From: Dyella telluris
Lineage (GTDB): Bacteria; Pseudomonadota; Gammaproteobacteria; Xanthomonadales; Rhodanobacteraceae
Length of the DNA stretch: 64,000 nucleotides
Direction: 5' to 3'
Assembly: GCF_014297575.1 (NCBI RefSeq)
Contig: NZ_CP060412.1
Span: forward strand, 2,852,001-2,916,000
Shown here: one piece after another, positions 9,276 through 18,130 of the stretch
Position numbering within the stretch: position 1 is the stretch's first letter
Layout of the letters: each line of letters begins with the position of its first letter
Translations under genes and position numbers: made by a program
The notes under the pieces: model-generated
Seen by the model: the letters and a program-made list of their open reading frames with translations, nothing else
Databases searched by the model: none
What the model was told of the DNA's origin: nothing

Positions 9276-9959
9276 ATGTTGCGCAGTCTGGCCATTGCCA
9301 CCGCCATCGCTTTCGGTAGCGTGATCGCCGCCCCCGTATTTGCGCAGGACGCCGCCCAGGGCGCGGCCGCGCAACAGACGCCGGTGCAGGTGGTGCAGGC
9401 GGTGTCCGACGATCTCGCCCGGGCGATCGACGGCCACCAGCAGGAACTGAAGAACAACCGCGAAAAGCTGATCGGCGTGATCGACAGCGCCTTCCTGCCG
9501 CACTTCGACATCGACTACGCGTCGATCCTGGTGCTGGGCCAGCATGCCCGCGAGGCCACCCCCGAGCAGCGCTCGCGCTTTGCCAAGGCGTTCTACAACT
9601 CCATCACGCACCGCTACGCGGAAGGCCTGCTGGACTACACCAAGGGCCGCGTGAAGGTGTTGCCGTTCTCGGGCGACCTCAACGACAAGCGCACCATCGT
9701 GCGCAGCCAGGTGGTGATGGATGACGGCAAGACCGTGGCCGTCGATTACGCGTTCCGCAAGGACAAGAACGGCACCTGGAAGGCCTATGACGTGATCATC
9801 GAGGGCATCTCGTACATCACCAACTACCGCAACCAGGTGGACGCCGAGATCCGCAAGGTCGGCATCGACAAGCTGACCAGCAACCTGGAAACCCAGGGCG
9901 ACCAGGCGCTGAAGGAAATGGAAAAGGAATCCTCGGGGCAGCCGGGCGCCAAGCAGTGA
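9276..9959 (+). CDS. mlaC: MlaC, periplasmic phospholipid-binding protein
   Basis: 227 residues. The ATG at 9276 is chosen because it follows AGGAG at good spacing and begins a signal peptide (MLRSLAIATAIAFGSVIAAP, cleavage after VFA-Q). An in-frame start at 9219 would put 19 polar residues before it. The mature protein has the Ttg2D/MlaC fold features ILVLGQHAREATPEQ, YAEGLLDYT and YRNQVDAEIRK. MlaC shuttles phospholipid between MlaA at the outer membrane and MlaFEDB at the inner membrane. Its stop overlaps the mlaB start by GTGA. Confidence 0.93.
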   Translation: MLRSLAIATAIAFGSVIAAPVFAQDAAQGAAAQQTPVQVVQAVSDDLARAIDGHQQELKNNREKLIGVIDSAFLPHFDIDYASILVLGQHAREATPEQRSRFAKAFYNSITHRYAEGLLDYTKGRVKVLPFSGDLNDKRTIVRSQVVMDDGKTVAVDYAFRKDKNGTWKAYDVIIEGISYITNYRNQVDAEIRKVGIDKLTSNLETQGDQALKEMEKESSGQPGAKQ

Positions 9960-10261
9960 GTGAATCCACCGCCAACGTGCGCATCGACGAGGCCACGCCG
10001 GGCAGTGTGCGCGTGTCTGGCGAGCTGACCTTCGGCAATGCCGCGGCAGCGCTGACGGCCATCGACGCGGCCGTGTCGCGCGACGGCCGCTCGGTACTGG
10101 ATCTCTCGGGCGTGACCCGCAGCGACAGCGCCGGCCTGGCTTGCGTGCTGGCGGTACTAGCGCAGTCGGCGGGACGTGGGCGCAAGCTCAGCGTGAGCCA
10201 CGTGCCCGAAGGCATGCACCTGCTGGCCAGTGTTTGCGAGGTCGAGGGCTTGATGGCCTGA
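9956..10261 (+). CDS. mlaB: MlaB, STAS-domain subunit
   Basis: 101 residues, a single STAS domain. The GTG start overlaps the mlaC stop (GTGA). The SVLDLSGVTRSDSAGLACVL segment is the conserved STAS core loop. MlaB is cytoplasmic and binds MlaF, stabilising and regulating its ATPase activity. It is the last gene of mlaFEDCB and is followed by a strong hairpin terminator shared with convergent mlaA. Confidence 0.9.
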   Translation: MSESTANVRIDEATPGSVRVSGELTFGNAAAALTAIDAAVSRDGRSVLDLSGVTRSDSAGLACVLAVLAQSAGRGRKLSVSHVPEGMHLLASVCEVEGLMA

Positions 10262-10284
10262 GTCCAGGTGGGTCGGGTGGACAT

Positions 10285-10312
10285 GAAAAAGGGGCCGTGA
10301 GGCCCCTTTTTC
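10285..10312. terminator. Bidirectional rho-independent terminator (mlaB / mlaA)
   Basis: The stem AAAAAGGGGCC / GGCCCCTTTTT with a GTGA loop lies between the convergent mlaB and mlaA stops. It has A-runs and T-runs on both sides, so it can serve either strand. Confidence 0.85.
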
Positions 10313-10330
10313 ATTGCCGGGAAGGACGTG

Positions 10331-11188
10331 TCAGTCCTTCTTCGGCGCCGGCTGCTGGCTGTTGTCGGTTGCCTGCGGCTTCTGTTCCTTGTTCTCCCAC
10401 TTCTGCTGCTCGTCCAGTAGCTGGTCGGGGTCGAAGCTCTTGTCGTGCAGGCCCTGCAGCTGCTCGATCACTTCCTCCGGCGGGTTGCCGTCGTAGATCT
10501 GGTAGATGCGCTGCTGGCGGTAGGCGTCGCGGATGAAGGCGTACGGGTCGTAGGCGGAATTGAGGAAGCTTTCCGCATCGATGGCGCTGGAACGCAGGGT
10601 CACCAGGTACATCAGCTCAGGCAGATACTGCTGGCCGTACTCGTAGTGGTTGTTCCGCGTGAAGTAGCTGATCGGGTCGAAGAAATAGCCGTCCACCGGC
10701 ACGCGCCAGAAGTCGCGGCCCGTGGTGGGGCCGAACAGCGGGAGCACCAGGTAGGGGCCATCCGGCACACCCCAGCGAGCAAGGGTGACACCGAAATCGG
10801 TTTCGTTGAGCGGGATGCCCAGCTGGCTGGCCGGGTCGAAGAAGCCGCCAATGCCCAGCGTCAGGTTGACCAGGAAGCGTCCGCTGCCCTGCAGCGCCTG
10901 CTTCGGTCGTGCCTGAAGCAGGTCGTTCGCCACCGAGATCGGCATGTGGATGTTGGTGAAGAAGTCCGCCATGCAACGGCGGACGGTCGGGTTGGTTACC
11001 TTGCGGTATCCCACAGCCACCGGGCGGATCACCGCCTTGTCCAGCGAATCGTTGAAGGCGTAGACCTTGCGATTCATCTTTTCGTACGGATCGTCCGTAC
11101 GGGGCTTGGCGATCGTGCAGCCGGCAAGCAGCGCAATGGCCGCCAGGGGCAGGCTGCGCATGACAAGTGAACGGAGTGCGGACGGCAT
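10331..11188 (-). CDS. mlaA: MlaA/VacJ outer-membrane lipoprotein
   Basis: 285 residues from the ATG at 11188; an internal ATG at 11161 is also possible, and an upstream one at 11305 is unlikely. A lipoprotein signal ends in ALLAGC with the acylated Cys at residue 24. VacJ features include DDPYEKMNRKVYAFND, RFLVNLTLGIGGFFDPAS, ETDFGVTLARWG and GPYLVLPLFGPTTGRD. MlaA extracts mislocalised phospholipids from the outer leaflet and passes them to MlaC. It converges on mlaFEDCB, so the full Mla pathway lies within 4.5 kb. Confidence 0.95.
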   Translation of the reverse strand: MPSALRSLVMRSLPLAAIALLAGCTIAKPRTDDPYEKMNRKVYAFNDSLDKAVIRPVAVGYRKVTNPTVRRCMADFFTNIHMPISVANDLLQARPKQALQGSGRFLVNLTLGIGGFFDPASQLGIPLNETDFGVTLARWGVPDGPYLVLPLFGPTTGRDFWRVPVDGYFFDPISYFTRNNHYEYGQQYLPELMYLVTLRSSAIDAESFLNSAYDPYAFIRDAYRQQRIYQIYDGNPPEEVIEQLQGLHDKSFDPDQLLDEQQKWENKEQKPQATDNSQQPAPKKD

Positions 11189-11225
11189 GAAGGCGACGGT
11201 CCCAAGGGGCTGAAGGGAGTAGAAT

Positions 11226-11255
11226 ATTGTACTGTTGGGTTTTTTATTATGTACA
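11226..11255 (-). promoter_or_regulatory. Candidate promoter for mlaA
   Basis: Read on the minus strand: TGTACA (-35-like, 11250-11255), an 18-nt spacer, then TACAAT (-10-like, 11226-11231), about 38 nt upstream of the mlaA ATG. The spacer is unusually A/T-rich for this genome. Assigned from sequence resemblance only. Confidence 0.4.
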
Positions 11256-11321
11256 GACCCCCATAAGTCTATGAGGGCCGGCTGCAGGCCGCATGAACCG
11301 CGCATCTTAAGCCTTGCTGCA

Positions 11322-11350
11322 TTGCCAGCAAAGCCGCCGCTGGCTACACT
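11322..11350 (+). promoter_or_regulatory. Candidate sigma-70 promoter for rpoZ-spoT
   Basis: TTGCCA (11322-11327), a 17-nt spacer and TACACT (11345-11350) lie about 40 nt before the rpoZ ATG. This would give rpoZ-spoT its own start, which makes sense because the genes are detached from gmk here. Based on motif match only. Confidence 0.45.
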
Positions 11351-11390
11351 GACAGGTGATAAGTCGCTTTATTCTCTAAGGATTTCAGTA

Positions 11391-11681
11391 ATGGCCCGCA
11401 TTACCGTCGAAGACTGCCTGCAGGTAGTCGACAACCGCTTCGAACTGGTGCTGATGGCGACCAAGCGCGCCCGCCAGCTCGCCAAGGGTGCCGAGCCGGC
11501 AGTCAATCCCGATCATGACAAGCCGACGGTGCTCGCCCTGCGCGAAATCGCCGATCGCCGCATCGACCAGGCCACCATCGACGAGATCGACAAGGCCGAG
11601 CGTGAGCGCGCCGAGCGCGAAGCGCTGGAGTGGGCCGCCGCCGAAGTGGACGACGACCTCTCCAAGGGCGGAGACGACTGA
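11391..11681 (+). CDS. rpoZ: RNA polymerase omega subunit
   Basis: 96 residues from the ATG at 11391 ([19 protein letters not shown]). The RpoZ core [14 protein letters not shown] and [13 protein letters not shown] are present, with an acidic C-terminal tail. Omega binds the beta' subunit, assists assembly and forms part of a ppGpp site. spoT follows 133 nt downstream, matching the usual rpoZ-spoT pairing. Confidence 0.95.
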   Translation: MARITVEDCLQVVDNRFELVLMATKRARQLAKGAEPAVNPDHDKPTVLALREIADRRIDQATIDEIDKAERERAEREALEWAAAEVDDDLSKGGDD

Positions 11682-11814
11682 TGGATGGCGGTGGCTGTAG
11701 CCAGCAAGGCCCTGGCGCCGGCTTGTCCGGCGCTTTGCGCTGCGGGCTTCATGCCGCCACCCTCGCGCCACTCAAACGTCGCGAGGCGGTCGCCTGAGCG
11801 GGGACCGGACATTC

Positions 11815-13980
11815 ATGCCTGCCGTCACGGACTCCTCTTCCCCGGATACGTCGACGCTGCCCCCGTATGTGCTGGCTCTGAAGGAGCGCGTGGCCTACCT
11901 GCCCGAACCGCAGGTGGCCCGCGTGATCCGCGCCTACGAAGTCGGCGCCGTGGCCCACGAAGGCCAGGCCCGCAAGAGCGGTGAGCCATACATCACGCAT
12001 CCCGTAGCCGTGGCCGGCATCCTGGCCGAGCTGGGCATGGACGCCGAGACCATCATCGCGGCGATCCTGCACGACACGCTGGAAGACACGGCGCTGAGCC
12101 GCACGGAGCTCGCCGGCGAATTTGGCGAAACCGTGGCCGAGCTGGTCGACGGCGTCACCAAGCTGGACAAGATGCGCTTCTCCAGCCGGCAGGAGGCGGA
12201 TGCCGAAAGCTTCCGCAAGATGCTCCTGGCCATGGCGCGCGACCTGCGCGTGATCCTGATCAAGCTGGCCGATCGCCTGCACAACATGCGCACGCTGGGC
12301 GCCAAGGATGCCCCGTCGCGCCGCCGCATCGCGCGCGAGACGCTGGAGATCTACGCGCCCATCGCACAGCGCCTGGGCATGAACAAGTTCAAGGCGGAGC
12401 TGCAGGACCTGGGCTTCCGCGCGCTGTATCCCGATCGCTACCGCGTGATCAGCGAGCGCATCCGCGCCGCGCTGGGCAATCGCCGCGAAGCCATGGGCAA
12501 GATCGAGGCGGCGCTTTCCACGCGCCTGACGGCCGACCACATCACCGCCAGGGTGGTGGGGCGGATCAAGTCCGCGTGGAGCATCTATTCGAAGATGCGC
12601 AACGAGCACAAGAGCTTTGCGCAGCTGATGGATGTCTACGGCTTCCGCGTCGTGGTCGACTCGGCCATGAGCTGCTACATGGCGCTGGGCGCCGTGCACG
12701 GTCTCTACAAGCCGGTGGATCGCCGTTTCAAGGATTTCATCGCCATTCCCAAGGCCAACGGCTACCAGTCGCTGCACACCGTGCTGCTGGGGCCGTTCGG
12801 CGCGCCCATCGAAGTGCAGATCCGCACGGCGGAAATGGATTCAGTGGCCGAGCGCGGCGTGGCTGCGCACTGGGCCTACAAGACCGATTCCGGCCCGGCC
12901 AACAGCGCGCAGGCGCGTGCCCGTGAATGGCTGTCGTCGCTGGCGGACAGCCAGGCTCATACCGTTTCGTCGTCCGAGTTCATCGAGAACGTCAAGATCG
13001 ACCTGTTCCCGGACGAGGTCTATCTGTTCACCCCGCGCGGCGACATCCTCGCGTTGCCGCGCAACGCCACCGCGCTGGACTTCGCCTATGCCGTGCACAC
13101 GGACGTGGGCGACCATGCCGTGGCTGCCCGCGTGGACAAGAAGCTGGTGCCGTTGCGCACGCGCCTGGAATCGGGCCAGCTGGTGGAAATCATCACCGCG
13201 CCGTCGGCGCTGCCCAATCCTGCCTGGCTGGAGTCGGTAGTCACCGGCAAGGCGCGCACCGCCATTCGCCAGTACCTGAAGCACCTGCAGCACGAGGACG
13301 CCGTGGACTTCGGCCACCGCATGCTCGATCGCGCGCTCGATGCCCTGGGCACCAGCCTTGATGCGATTCCGCCGGCCGTGCTGGATCGTTTCCTGGAAAC
13401 GTCCAAGCTCAAGCGATTGGAAGAGCTGCTGTCGGATATCGCGCTGGGCAACCGCGTGCCGCATCTGGTGGCCAGCCAACTGGTGGCTGCGCGCGGCAAG
13501 AAATCCACCGAGGTGCAGCAGTCGCCGCACGCGATGGAGAAGATCCGCATCACCGGTGCGGAGCGCGGCGTGCTCAGCTTCAGCAATTGCTGTCATCCGC
13601 TGCCGGGCGACGAGATCATCGGTTACCTCTCTTCCGGCAAGGGCATCGTCGTTCATCGCGTCGAATGCCCGAATGTGGTGGAGCTGCGCAAGTCGCCTGA
13701 GCGTTGCGTGGCCATCGAGTGGGACCGCGACGTGCAGGGCGATTACCGTGCCGAGCTGCGCATCGAAGTCATCAATCGCCCCGGCGTGCTCGCCACCGTG
13801 GCCGCGGCCATTGCAGCGGCGAACTCGAACATCGAGAACGTGGAATACGTCGAGCGCGACGCCGCGGCGGCCACGCTGCTCTTTGCGCTGGAAGTGAAGA
13901 ACCGCAAGCACCTGGCCGACGTGATCCGCCGCGTGCGCCGCACCGGCGTGGTCAGCGGTGCCTACCGCTACCCGCTTTAG
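11815..13980 (+). CDS. spoT: SpoT, bifunctional (p)ppGpp synthetase/hydrolase
   Basis: 721 residues. The N-terminal HD hydrolase domain (about 45-190) has an intact HDTLEDT motif at 86-92 and KLADRLHNMRTL. The synthetase domain (about 255-370) has YGFRVVVDS and IPKANGYQSLHT. A TGS domain (about 395-460), a conserved Cys-containing stretch (FSNCCHPLPGDEI) and a C-terminal ACT domain (about 650-721) follow. The intact HD site supports hydrolase activity; whether synthetase activity is strong or weak cannot be judged from sequence. It controls the stringent response and lies downstream of rpoZ. Confidence 0.95.
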   Translation: MPAVTDSSSPDTSTLPPYVLALKERVAYLPEPQVARVIRAYEVGAVAHEGQARKSGEPYITHPVAVAGILAELGMDAETIIAAILHDTLEDTALSRTELAGEFGETVAELVDGVTKLDKMRFSSRQEADAESFRKMLLAMARDLRVILIKLADRLHNMRTLGAKDAPSRRRIARETLEIYAPIAQRLGMNKFKAELQDLGFRALYPDRYRVISERIRAALGNRREAMGKIEAALSTRLTADHITARVVGRIKSAWSIYSKMRNEHKSFAQLMDVYGFRVVVDSAMSCYMALGAVHGLYKPVDRRFKDFIAIPKANGYQSLHTVLLGPFGAPIEVQIRTAEMDSVAERGVAAHWAYKTDSGPANSAQARAREWLSSLADSQAHTVSSSEFIENVKIDLFPDEVYLFTPRGDILALPRNATALDFAYAVHTDVGDHAVAARVDKKLVPLRTRLESGQLVEIITAPSALPNPAWLESVVTGKARTAIRQYLKHLQHEDAVDFGHRMLDRALDALGTSLDAIPPAVLDRFLETSKLKRLEELLSDIALGNRVPHLVASQLVAARGKKSTEVQQSPHAMEKIRITGAERGVLSFSNCCHPLPGDEIIGYLSSGKGIVVHRVECPNVVELRKSPERCVAIEWDRDVQGDYRAELRIEVINRPGVLATVAAAIAAANSNIENVEYVERDAAAATLLFALEVKNRKHLADVIRRVRRTGVVSGAYRYPL

Positions 13981-13984
13981 GGCG

Positions 13985-14066
13985 AGAAGTGAGTGAAGAG
14001 GAGTGAGAAGTAAGAGAAGGCTAGCCGGCTCTCTCTCTCACTACTCACTCCTCTTCACTCACTTCT
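13985..14066. repeat. Long intergenic hairpin after spoT
   Basis: A perfect 23-nt inverted repeat (13985-14007 with 14044-14066) has purine-only-like GAGTGAAGAGGAGTGAG character in the left arm and pyrimidine-rich sequence in the right. The 36-nt interior is also partly self-complementary around GGCTAGCCGG, so the whole 82 nt can fold into one long stem. It starts 5 nt after the spoT stop and is followed by GGTTTT; it may terminate spoT transcription or be a dispersed intergenic repeat. Confidence 0.75.
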
Positions 14067-14107
14067 GGTTTTAGACTGTGGGCCTCAGGCAACCACGAGG
14101 CTCTCCC

Positions 14108-14491
14108 ATGTCCCGCAGCATCATCACCACCGACAAGGCACCGGCCGCCATTGGTCCGTACTCGCAGGCCGTGCGCGCCGGCAACACGGTGTATTTCTCG
14201 GGCCAGATCCCGCTGTGTCCGTCCACCGGCAACATGATCGATGGCGATATCGCGCTGCAGGCGCGCCAGGTGTTCCTGAACCTCAAGGCGGTGGCCGAGG
14301 CGGCCGGTGGCTCCCTGGAGAAGATCGTGCGCATCGGCATTTACGTGACCAACCTCGGTCACTTCGCCACGGTCAACGAGATTATGTCCGAGTACTTCAC
14401 CGCACCGTTCCCGGCGCGCTCGACCATCGAAGTGTCCGCGCTGCCCAAGCTCGCGGCCATCGAAGTCGACGCCATCATGGTGCTCGACTGA
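14108..14491 (+). CDS. ridA: RidA family enamine/imine deaminase
   Basis: 127 residues from the ATG at 14108 (MSRSIITTDKAPAAIGPYSQ). YSQAVRAGNTVYFSGQIPL and the C-terminal RSTIEVSALPKLAAIEVDAI are the RidA signatures, including the catalytic Arg. RidA hydrolyses reactive 2-aminoacrylate and related imines made by PLP enzymes. It lies between spoT and recG, a common location in Xanthomonadales. Confidence 0.94.
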   Translation: MSRSIITTDKAPAAIGPYSQAVRAGNTVYFSGQIPLCPSTGNMIDGDIALQARQVFLNLKAVAEAAGGSLEKIVRIGIYVTNLGHFATVNEIMSEYFTAPFPARSTIEVSALPKLAAIEVDAIMVLD

Positions 14492-14507
14492 GCGAGCCCG
14501 GGGCTCC

Positions 14508-16688
14508 ATGCCGCTGACCGGCCTGCGCGGCCGGCCGCGGCTGGACGGCTCGCCCGGTCAGGCTTCATCGATGCCGCCCTCTCGCGCCAACGCCGCCACC
14601 ATTCTTTCCGATCCCGGCGCCACGCCGGTATCGGCGTTGCCGGGTGTCGGCCCTGCCTTGGCGGAGACGCTTTCGCGGTTGGGGCTGGAGCGTGTGCAGG
14701 ATCTGTGGTTCCACCTGCCGCTGCGTTACGAAGACCGCACGCGCGTTACCGCGATCGCCGACCTGCGTCCTGGTGAGCGCGCGCAGGTCGAAGGCGTCAT
14801 TGAGGCCGTCGAGCGCGGTTTTCGCTATCGACCCCAGTTGAAAGTCGTCATGACCGACGACTCGCACCAGACCCTGGTGCTGCGCTTCTTCCATTTCAAT
14901 CGCAACCAGTCGGAGCAGCTCAAGCCCGGTACGCGCCTGCTCTGCTACGGCGAAGTGCGGCAGGCGGCGCAGGGGCTGGAGATGGTGCACCCGCAATACC
15001 AGCGCCTGAGTGGCGATGAGCCGGCGACCGTGGACGATCTGCTCACGCCTGTCTACCCGACCACGGAAGGGCTGGGCCAGAAGCGCCTCGCTGGCGTGAT
15101 CGCCAAGGCTTTGGCGCTGTTGCCGGCGGATGCGCAGCTCGAACTGATGCCGACCGAGCTTTGCGTCGCGCACGGGCTGACCTCGTTGCGCGAAGCCTTG
15201 CTCTACGTGCACCGTCCGCCACCGGATGCCCACCTGGGGCAACTCACCACCGGCCGTCACCCTGCCCAGCAGCGACTGGCTTTCGAAGAACTGCTGACGC
15301 AGCACCTGAGCCTCAAGCGCATGCGCGCGGCGGTGCGTCGTCGTCACGCGCCGCGGCTCGCTGGTACCGGCGAGTTGCGCCAGCGGCTGCTGGCGAGCCT
15401 GCCCTTCGGTCTTACCGGTGCGCAGCAGCGCGTCAGCGCGGAAATCGCCCGGGATATCGCCGAGCCCAGCCCCATGCTGCGGCTGGTGCAGGGTGATGTC
15501 GGCAGCGGCAAGACCATCGTTGCCGCGCTTGCCGCCCTGGCCGCCGTGGAATCGGGCCAGCAGGTGGCGCTGATGGCGCCCACCGAATTGCTGGCCGAAC
15601 AGCATCTGCATCACTTCCGGCATTGGTTGACCCCGCTGGGCATCGAAGTGGCGTGGCTGGCCGGCAAGGTGGCGGGCAAGGCGCGCCAGCAGGCATTGCA
15701 GCGGGTGGCGTCCGGCGCGCACGTCGTCATCGGCACGCATGCCTTGATGCAGGAGGGCGTGTCGTTTGCGCAGCTGGGCCTGGTCATCGTGGACGAGCAG
15801 CATCGCTTTGGCGTGCAGCAGCGACTGTCCCTGCGTGACAAGGGGGCCGATCACGACACGGGCCTGGTGCCGCACCAGCTGGTGCTGACGGCCACGCCGA
15901 TCCCGCGCACGCTGGCGATGAGTGCCTACGCGGACCTGGATGTGTCCGCCATCGACGAGTTGCCGCCCGGGCGCACGCCGGTGCAGACCATCGCGATCTC
16001 CAATGCCCGCCGCTTCGATGTGATCGAGCGCATCCATGCCGCCTGCCAGGAAGGGCGCCAGGCGTACTGGGTGTGCACGTTGATCGAAGAGTCCGAGCAG
16101 TTGCGCGCCCAGGCCGCCGAAGTGGCCCATGCCGAGCTTTCCGCGGCGCTGACCGATTGCCGTATCGGTCTTATCCATGGGCGCATGAAGCCCAAGGAAA
16201 AGCAGGCCGTGATGGATGCTTTCAAGGCCGGCCAGCTGTCCGTGCTGGTGGCCACTACCGTCATCGAGGTGGGCGTGGATGTACCCAATGCCAGCCTGAT
16301 GGTGATCGAGAACAGCGAGCGCCTGGGTCTGGCGCAGCTGCACCAGCTGCGCGGGCGAGTGGGGCGCGGCGCAATCGCCTCCAACTGCGTGCTGCTGTAT
16401 CAGCCGCCGCTCGGCCAGCTGGCGCGCGAACGCCTGCAGGTGATGCGCGAGACCAATGACGGCTTCCGCATTGCCGAAAAGGACCTCGAACTGCGCGGCC
16501 CCGGTGAGGTGCTTGGCACGCGGCAGACCGGCCAGCTGAGCTTCCGCATTGCCGACCTCGCAAGGGATGCCCATCTTCTGCCCGCCGTGCAGGAAGTGGG
16601 CGCGCTCCTGTTGGAGCAGCACCCGCGCCAGGCCGAGCTGCTCATCACGCGCTGGATCGGCGCGGCGGCCCGCTACGCACACGCGTAA
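14508..16688 (+). CDS. recG: RecG, ATP-dependent DNA helicase
   Basis: 726 residues from the ATG at 14508; a start at 14571 (MPPSRANAATIL) would give 705, closer to the 693 of E. coli RecG, so the first 21 residues are uncertain. The N-terminal wedge domain contains LPGVGPALAETL and HLPLRYEDRT. The superfamily 2 helicase core has Walker A GDVGSGKT near residue 328, DEQH near 428, TATPIPRT, and VGVDVPNA...QLRGRVGRG. RecG remodels stalled replication forks and Holliday junctions. Confidence 0.95.
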   Translation: MPLTGLRGRPRLDGSPGQASSMPPSRANAATILSDPGATPVSALPGVGPALAETLSRLGLERVQDLWFHLPLRYEDRTRVTAIADLRPGERAQVEGVIEAVERGFRYRPQLKVVMTDDSHQTLVLRFFHFNRNQSEQLKPGTRLLCYGEVRQAAQGLEMVHPQYQRLSGDEPATVDDLLTPVYPTTEGLGQKRLAGVIAKALALLPADAQLELMPTELCVAHGLTSLREALLYVHRPPPDAHLGQLTTGRHPAQQRLAFEELLTQHLSLKRMRAAVRRRHAPRLAGTGELRQRLLASLPFGLTGAQQRVSAEIARDIAEPSPMLRLVQGDVGSGKTIVAALAALAAVESGQQVALMAPTELLAEQHLHHFRHWLTPLGIEVAWLAGKVAGKARQQALQRVASGAHVVIGTHALMQEGVSFAQLGLVIVDEQHRFGVQQRLSLRDKGADHDTGLVPHQLVLTATPIPRTLAMSAYADLDVSAIDELPPGRTPVQTIAISNARRFDVIERIHAACQEGRQAYWVCTLIEESEQLRAQAAEVAHAELSAALTDCRIGLIHGRMKPKEKQAVMDAFKAGQLSVLVATTVIEVGVDVPNASLMVIENSERLGLAQLHQLRGRVGRGAIASNCVLLYQPPLGQLARERLQVMRETNDGFRIAEKDLELRGPGEVLGTRQTGQLSFRIADLARDAHLLPAVQEVGALLLEQHPRQAELLITRWIGAAARYAHA

Positions 16689-16792
16689 ACGCCGCTTCAT
16701 CGGGCAGGCGCATGCTTGGCGCCATCCCGGCCAGGCTTTGCGCGCACCGTGCAAGGCCCTAAGCTAACCAATCCCCCAAACGAAAGATCGCC

Positions 16793-17719
16793 ATGAGCCA
16801 GCTGCAATTGTTGATCGACACCGACCCGGGCGTGGATGACGCGCTCGCCATCCTGATGGCCCACGCGCACGCCGACGTGCTCGGCCTGACGATTGCGGCC
16901 GGCAACGTCGGACTCGGTCACACGGTTCGCAACGCGCGCACGTTGGTGGATCTGGTGGCGAAGCCGACGCCTGTGTTTCCCGGTTGCCCGACGCCGCTCG
17001 TGCGCCTGCCCGAGGAAGATGCCATGCACGTGCACGGCAGCGATGGCCTGGGCGATATCGGCTTTGCGGAGCCGGTCAGCCTTGCCGCCGCCGAACACGC
17101 GGTGCACGCGCTGATCCGCCTGACGCGCGAGCAGCCGGACCTCACCCTGGTGGCCCTGGGACCGCTGACCAATCTGGCGCTGGCCGTGCGATTGGATCCC
17201 ACCCTGCCGCAGCGCGTGAAGCGTCTGGTCATCATGGGCGGTGCTGTCACCGGGCTTGGCAACACGGGGAAGATCCCCGCCGAGTTCAACATCGGCTTCG
17301 ACCCCGAAGCGGCGCATGTGGTGTTCGAGGCCTTCCCGAAGTTCGATCTGGTCGACTGGGAAGTCGTGCTGCGCCACGCCTTTGACGACGAGGAATTCAA
17401 CGGCTGGATCGCTGCCGGCGACAAGCGCGCGGTGTTCTTCGAGCAGGTGTTCGGCACGGCGCGTGCGTTCAATGCCAAGCGCGGGCGTCGCGGCGTGATT
17501 GCCGCCGATGCGCTGGCCATGGCGGTGGCGATCGATCCGGCCATCGTGACGCGCGCGGAAGAGCGCCATGTGGCGGTGGAAATGGACGGTCGCCTGACGC
17601 GCGGCGCGACGGTGGTGGACTGGACCGCCCGACTGGGCCAGCCGGCCAATGCACGCATCGTCATGGAGGTCGACCAGGCCCGTTTCGCAGCCATGGTGCG
17701 GCGGGCACTGGGAGCCTGA
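16793..17719 (+). CDS. Inosine-uridine preferring nucleoside hydrolase family
   Basis: 308 residues. The family signature DTDPGVDDALAI, which forms the calcium-binding site, is at residues 9-20. Other motifs are LVALGPLTNLALA, VIMGGAV and PAEFNIGFDPEAAHVVF. The fold cleaves the N-glycosidic bond of ribonucleosides to base and ribose for purine or pyrimidine salvage. The exact substrate cannot be assigned from sequence. It stands alone between recG and rpmE2 with no salvage partner beside it. Confidence 0.88.
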   Translation: MSQLQLLIDTDPGVDDALAILMAHAHADVLGLTIAAGNVGLGHTVRNARTLVDLVAKPTPVFPGCPTPLVRLPEEDAMHVHGSDGLGDIGFAEPVSLAAAEHAVHALIRLTREQPDLTLVALGPLTNLALAVRLDPTLPQRVKRLVIMGGAVTGLGNTGKIPAEFNIGFDPEAAHVVFEAFPKFDLVDWEVVLRHAFDDEEFNGWIAAGDKRAVFFEQVFGTARAFNAKRGRRGVIAADALAMAVAIDPAIVTRAEERHVAVEMDGRLTRGATVVDWTARLGQPANARIVMEVDQARFAAMVRRALGA

Positions 17720-17764
17720 AGGGCCTGACCGGGCGGGGTTTTCCGGTCCAAGTCACTGACCGGC

Positions 17765-17794
17765 TTGCCAATGGGAGAGGGTTGTGGTTAAAAT
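17765..17794 (+). promoter_or_regulatory. Candidate promoter for rpmE2
   Basis: TTGCCA (17765-17770) and TAAAAT (17789-17794) are separated by 18 nt; TTAAAA read one base earlier gives 17. The element is about 34 nt from the rpmE2 ATG. Motif match only. Confidence 0.5.
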
Positions 17795-17827
17795 GCCGCT
17801 CTTTTCACCCACCGCTTTGAGTCAGTC

Positions 17828-18073
17828 ATGAAGCCCGATATCCATCCGAATTATCGCCCGGTGGTGTTCCAGGACCTGTCGTCGGACTTCGCGTTCCTGA
17901 CGCGTTCGACGATCGCCACCAAGGACACCGTCAAGTGGGAAGACGGTAACGAGTACCCGCTGATCAAGGTGGATATCTCGAGCCACTCCCATCCGTTCTA
18001 CACCGGCAAGCAGAAGACGCTTGACACCGGCGGTCGCGTCGACAAGTTCCGCAAGCGCTACGCGCAGAAGTAA
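17828..18073 (+). CDS. rpmE2: 50S ribosomal protein L31 type B
   Basis: 81 residues ([16 protein letters not shown]...). It lacks the CxxC zinc-binding cysteines of type A L31 and has the type-B insertion ([20 protein letters not shown]). Zinc-free L31 paralogues are often made under zinc limitation, but no Zur-like box was recognised upstream, so expression may be constitutive. It is monocistronic, with its own candidate promoter and a strong terminator. Confidence 0.95.
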   Translation: MKPDIHPNYRPVVFQDLSSDFAFLTRSTIATKDTVKWEDGNEYPLIKVDISSHSHPFYTGKQKTLDTGGRVDKFRKRYAQK

Positions 18074-18130
18074 TCGCGCGAACGCATCAGCTGTCACGCC
18101 GCGGCCACGTGGCGTAAGCATGCTTGATCG

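Noticed and set aside
14565..16754. 729-residue minus-strand ORF opposite recG
   Set aside because: It is exactly antisense to recG, whose helicase motifs are intact. Its translation is rich in His, Gln, Arg and Gly with no motifs, as expected for a high-GC shadow frame.
17828..18073. Zur-regulated zinc-starvation switch for rpmE2
   Set aside because: The protein is the zinc-free type, but no Zur-like palindrome could be recognised in the upstream 100 nt, so regulation by zinc is not supported here.
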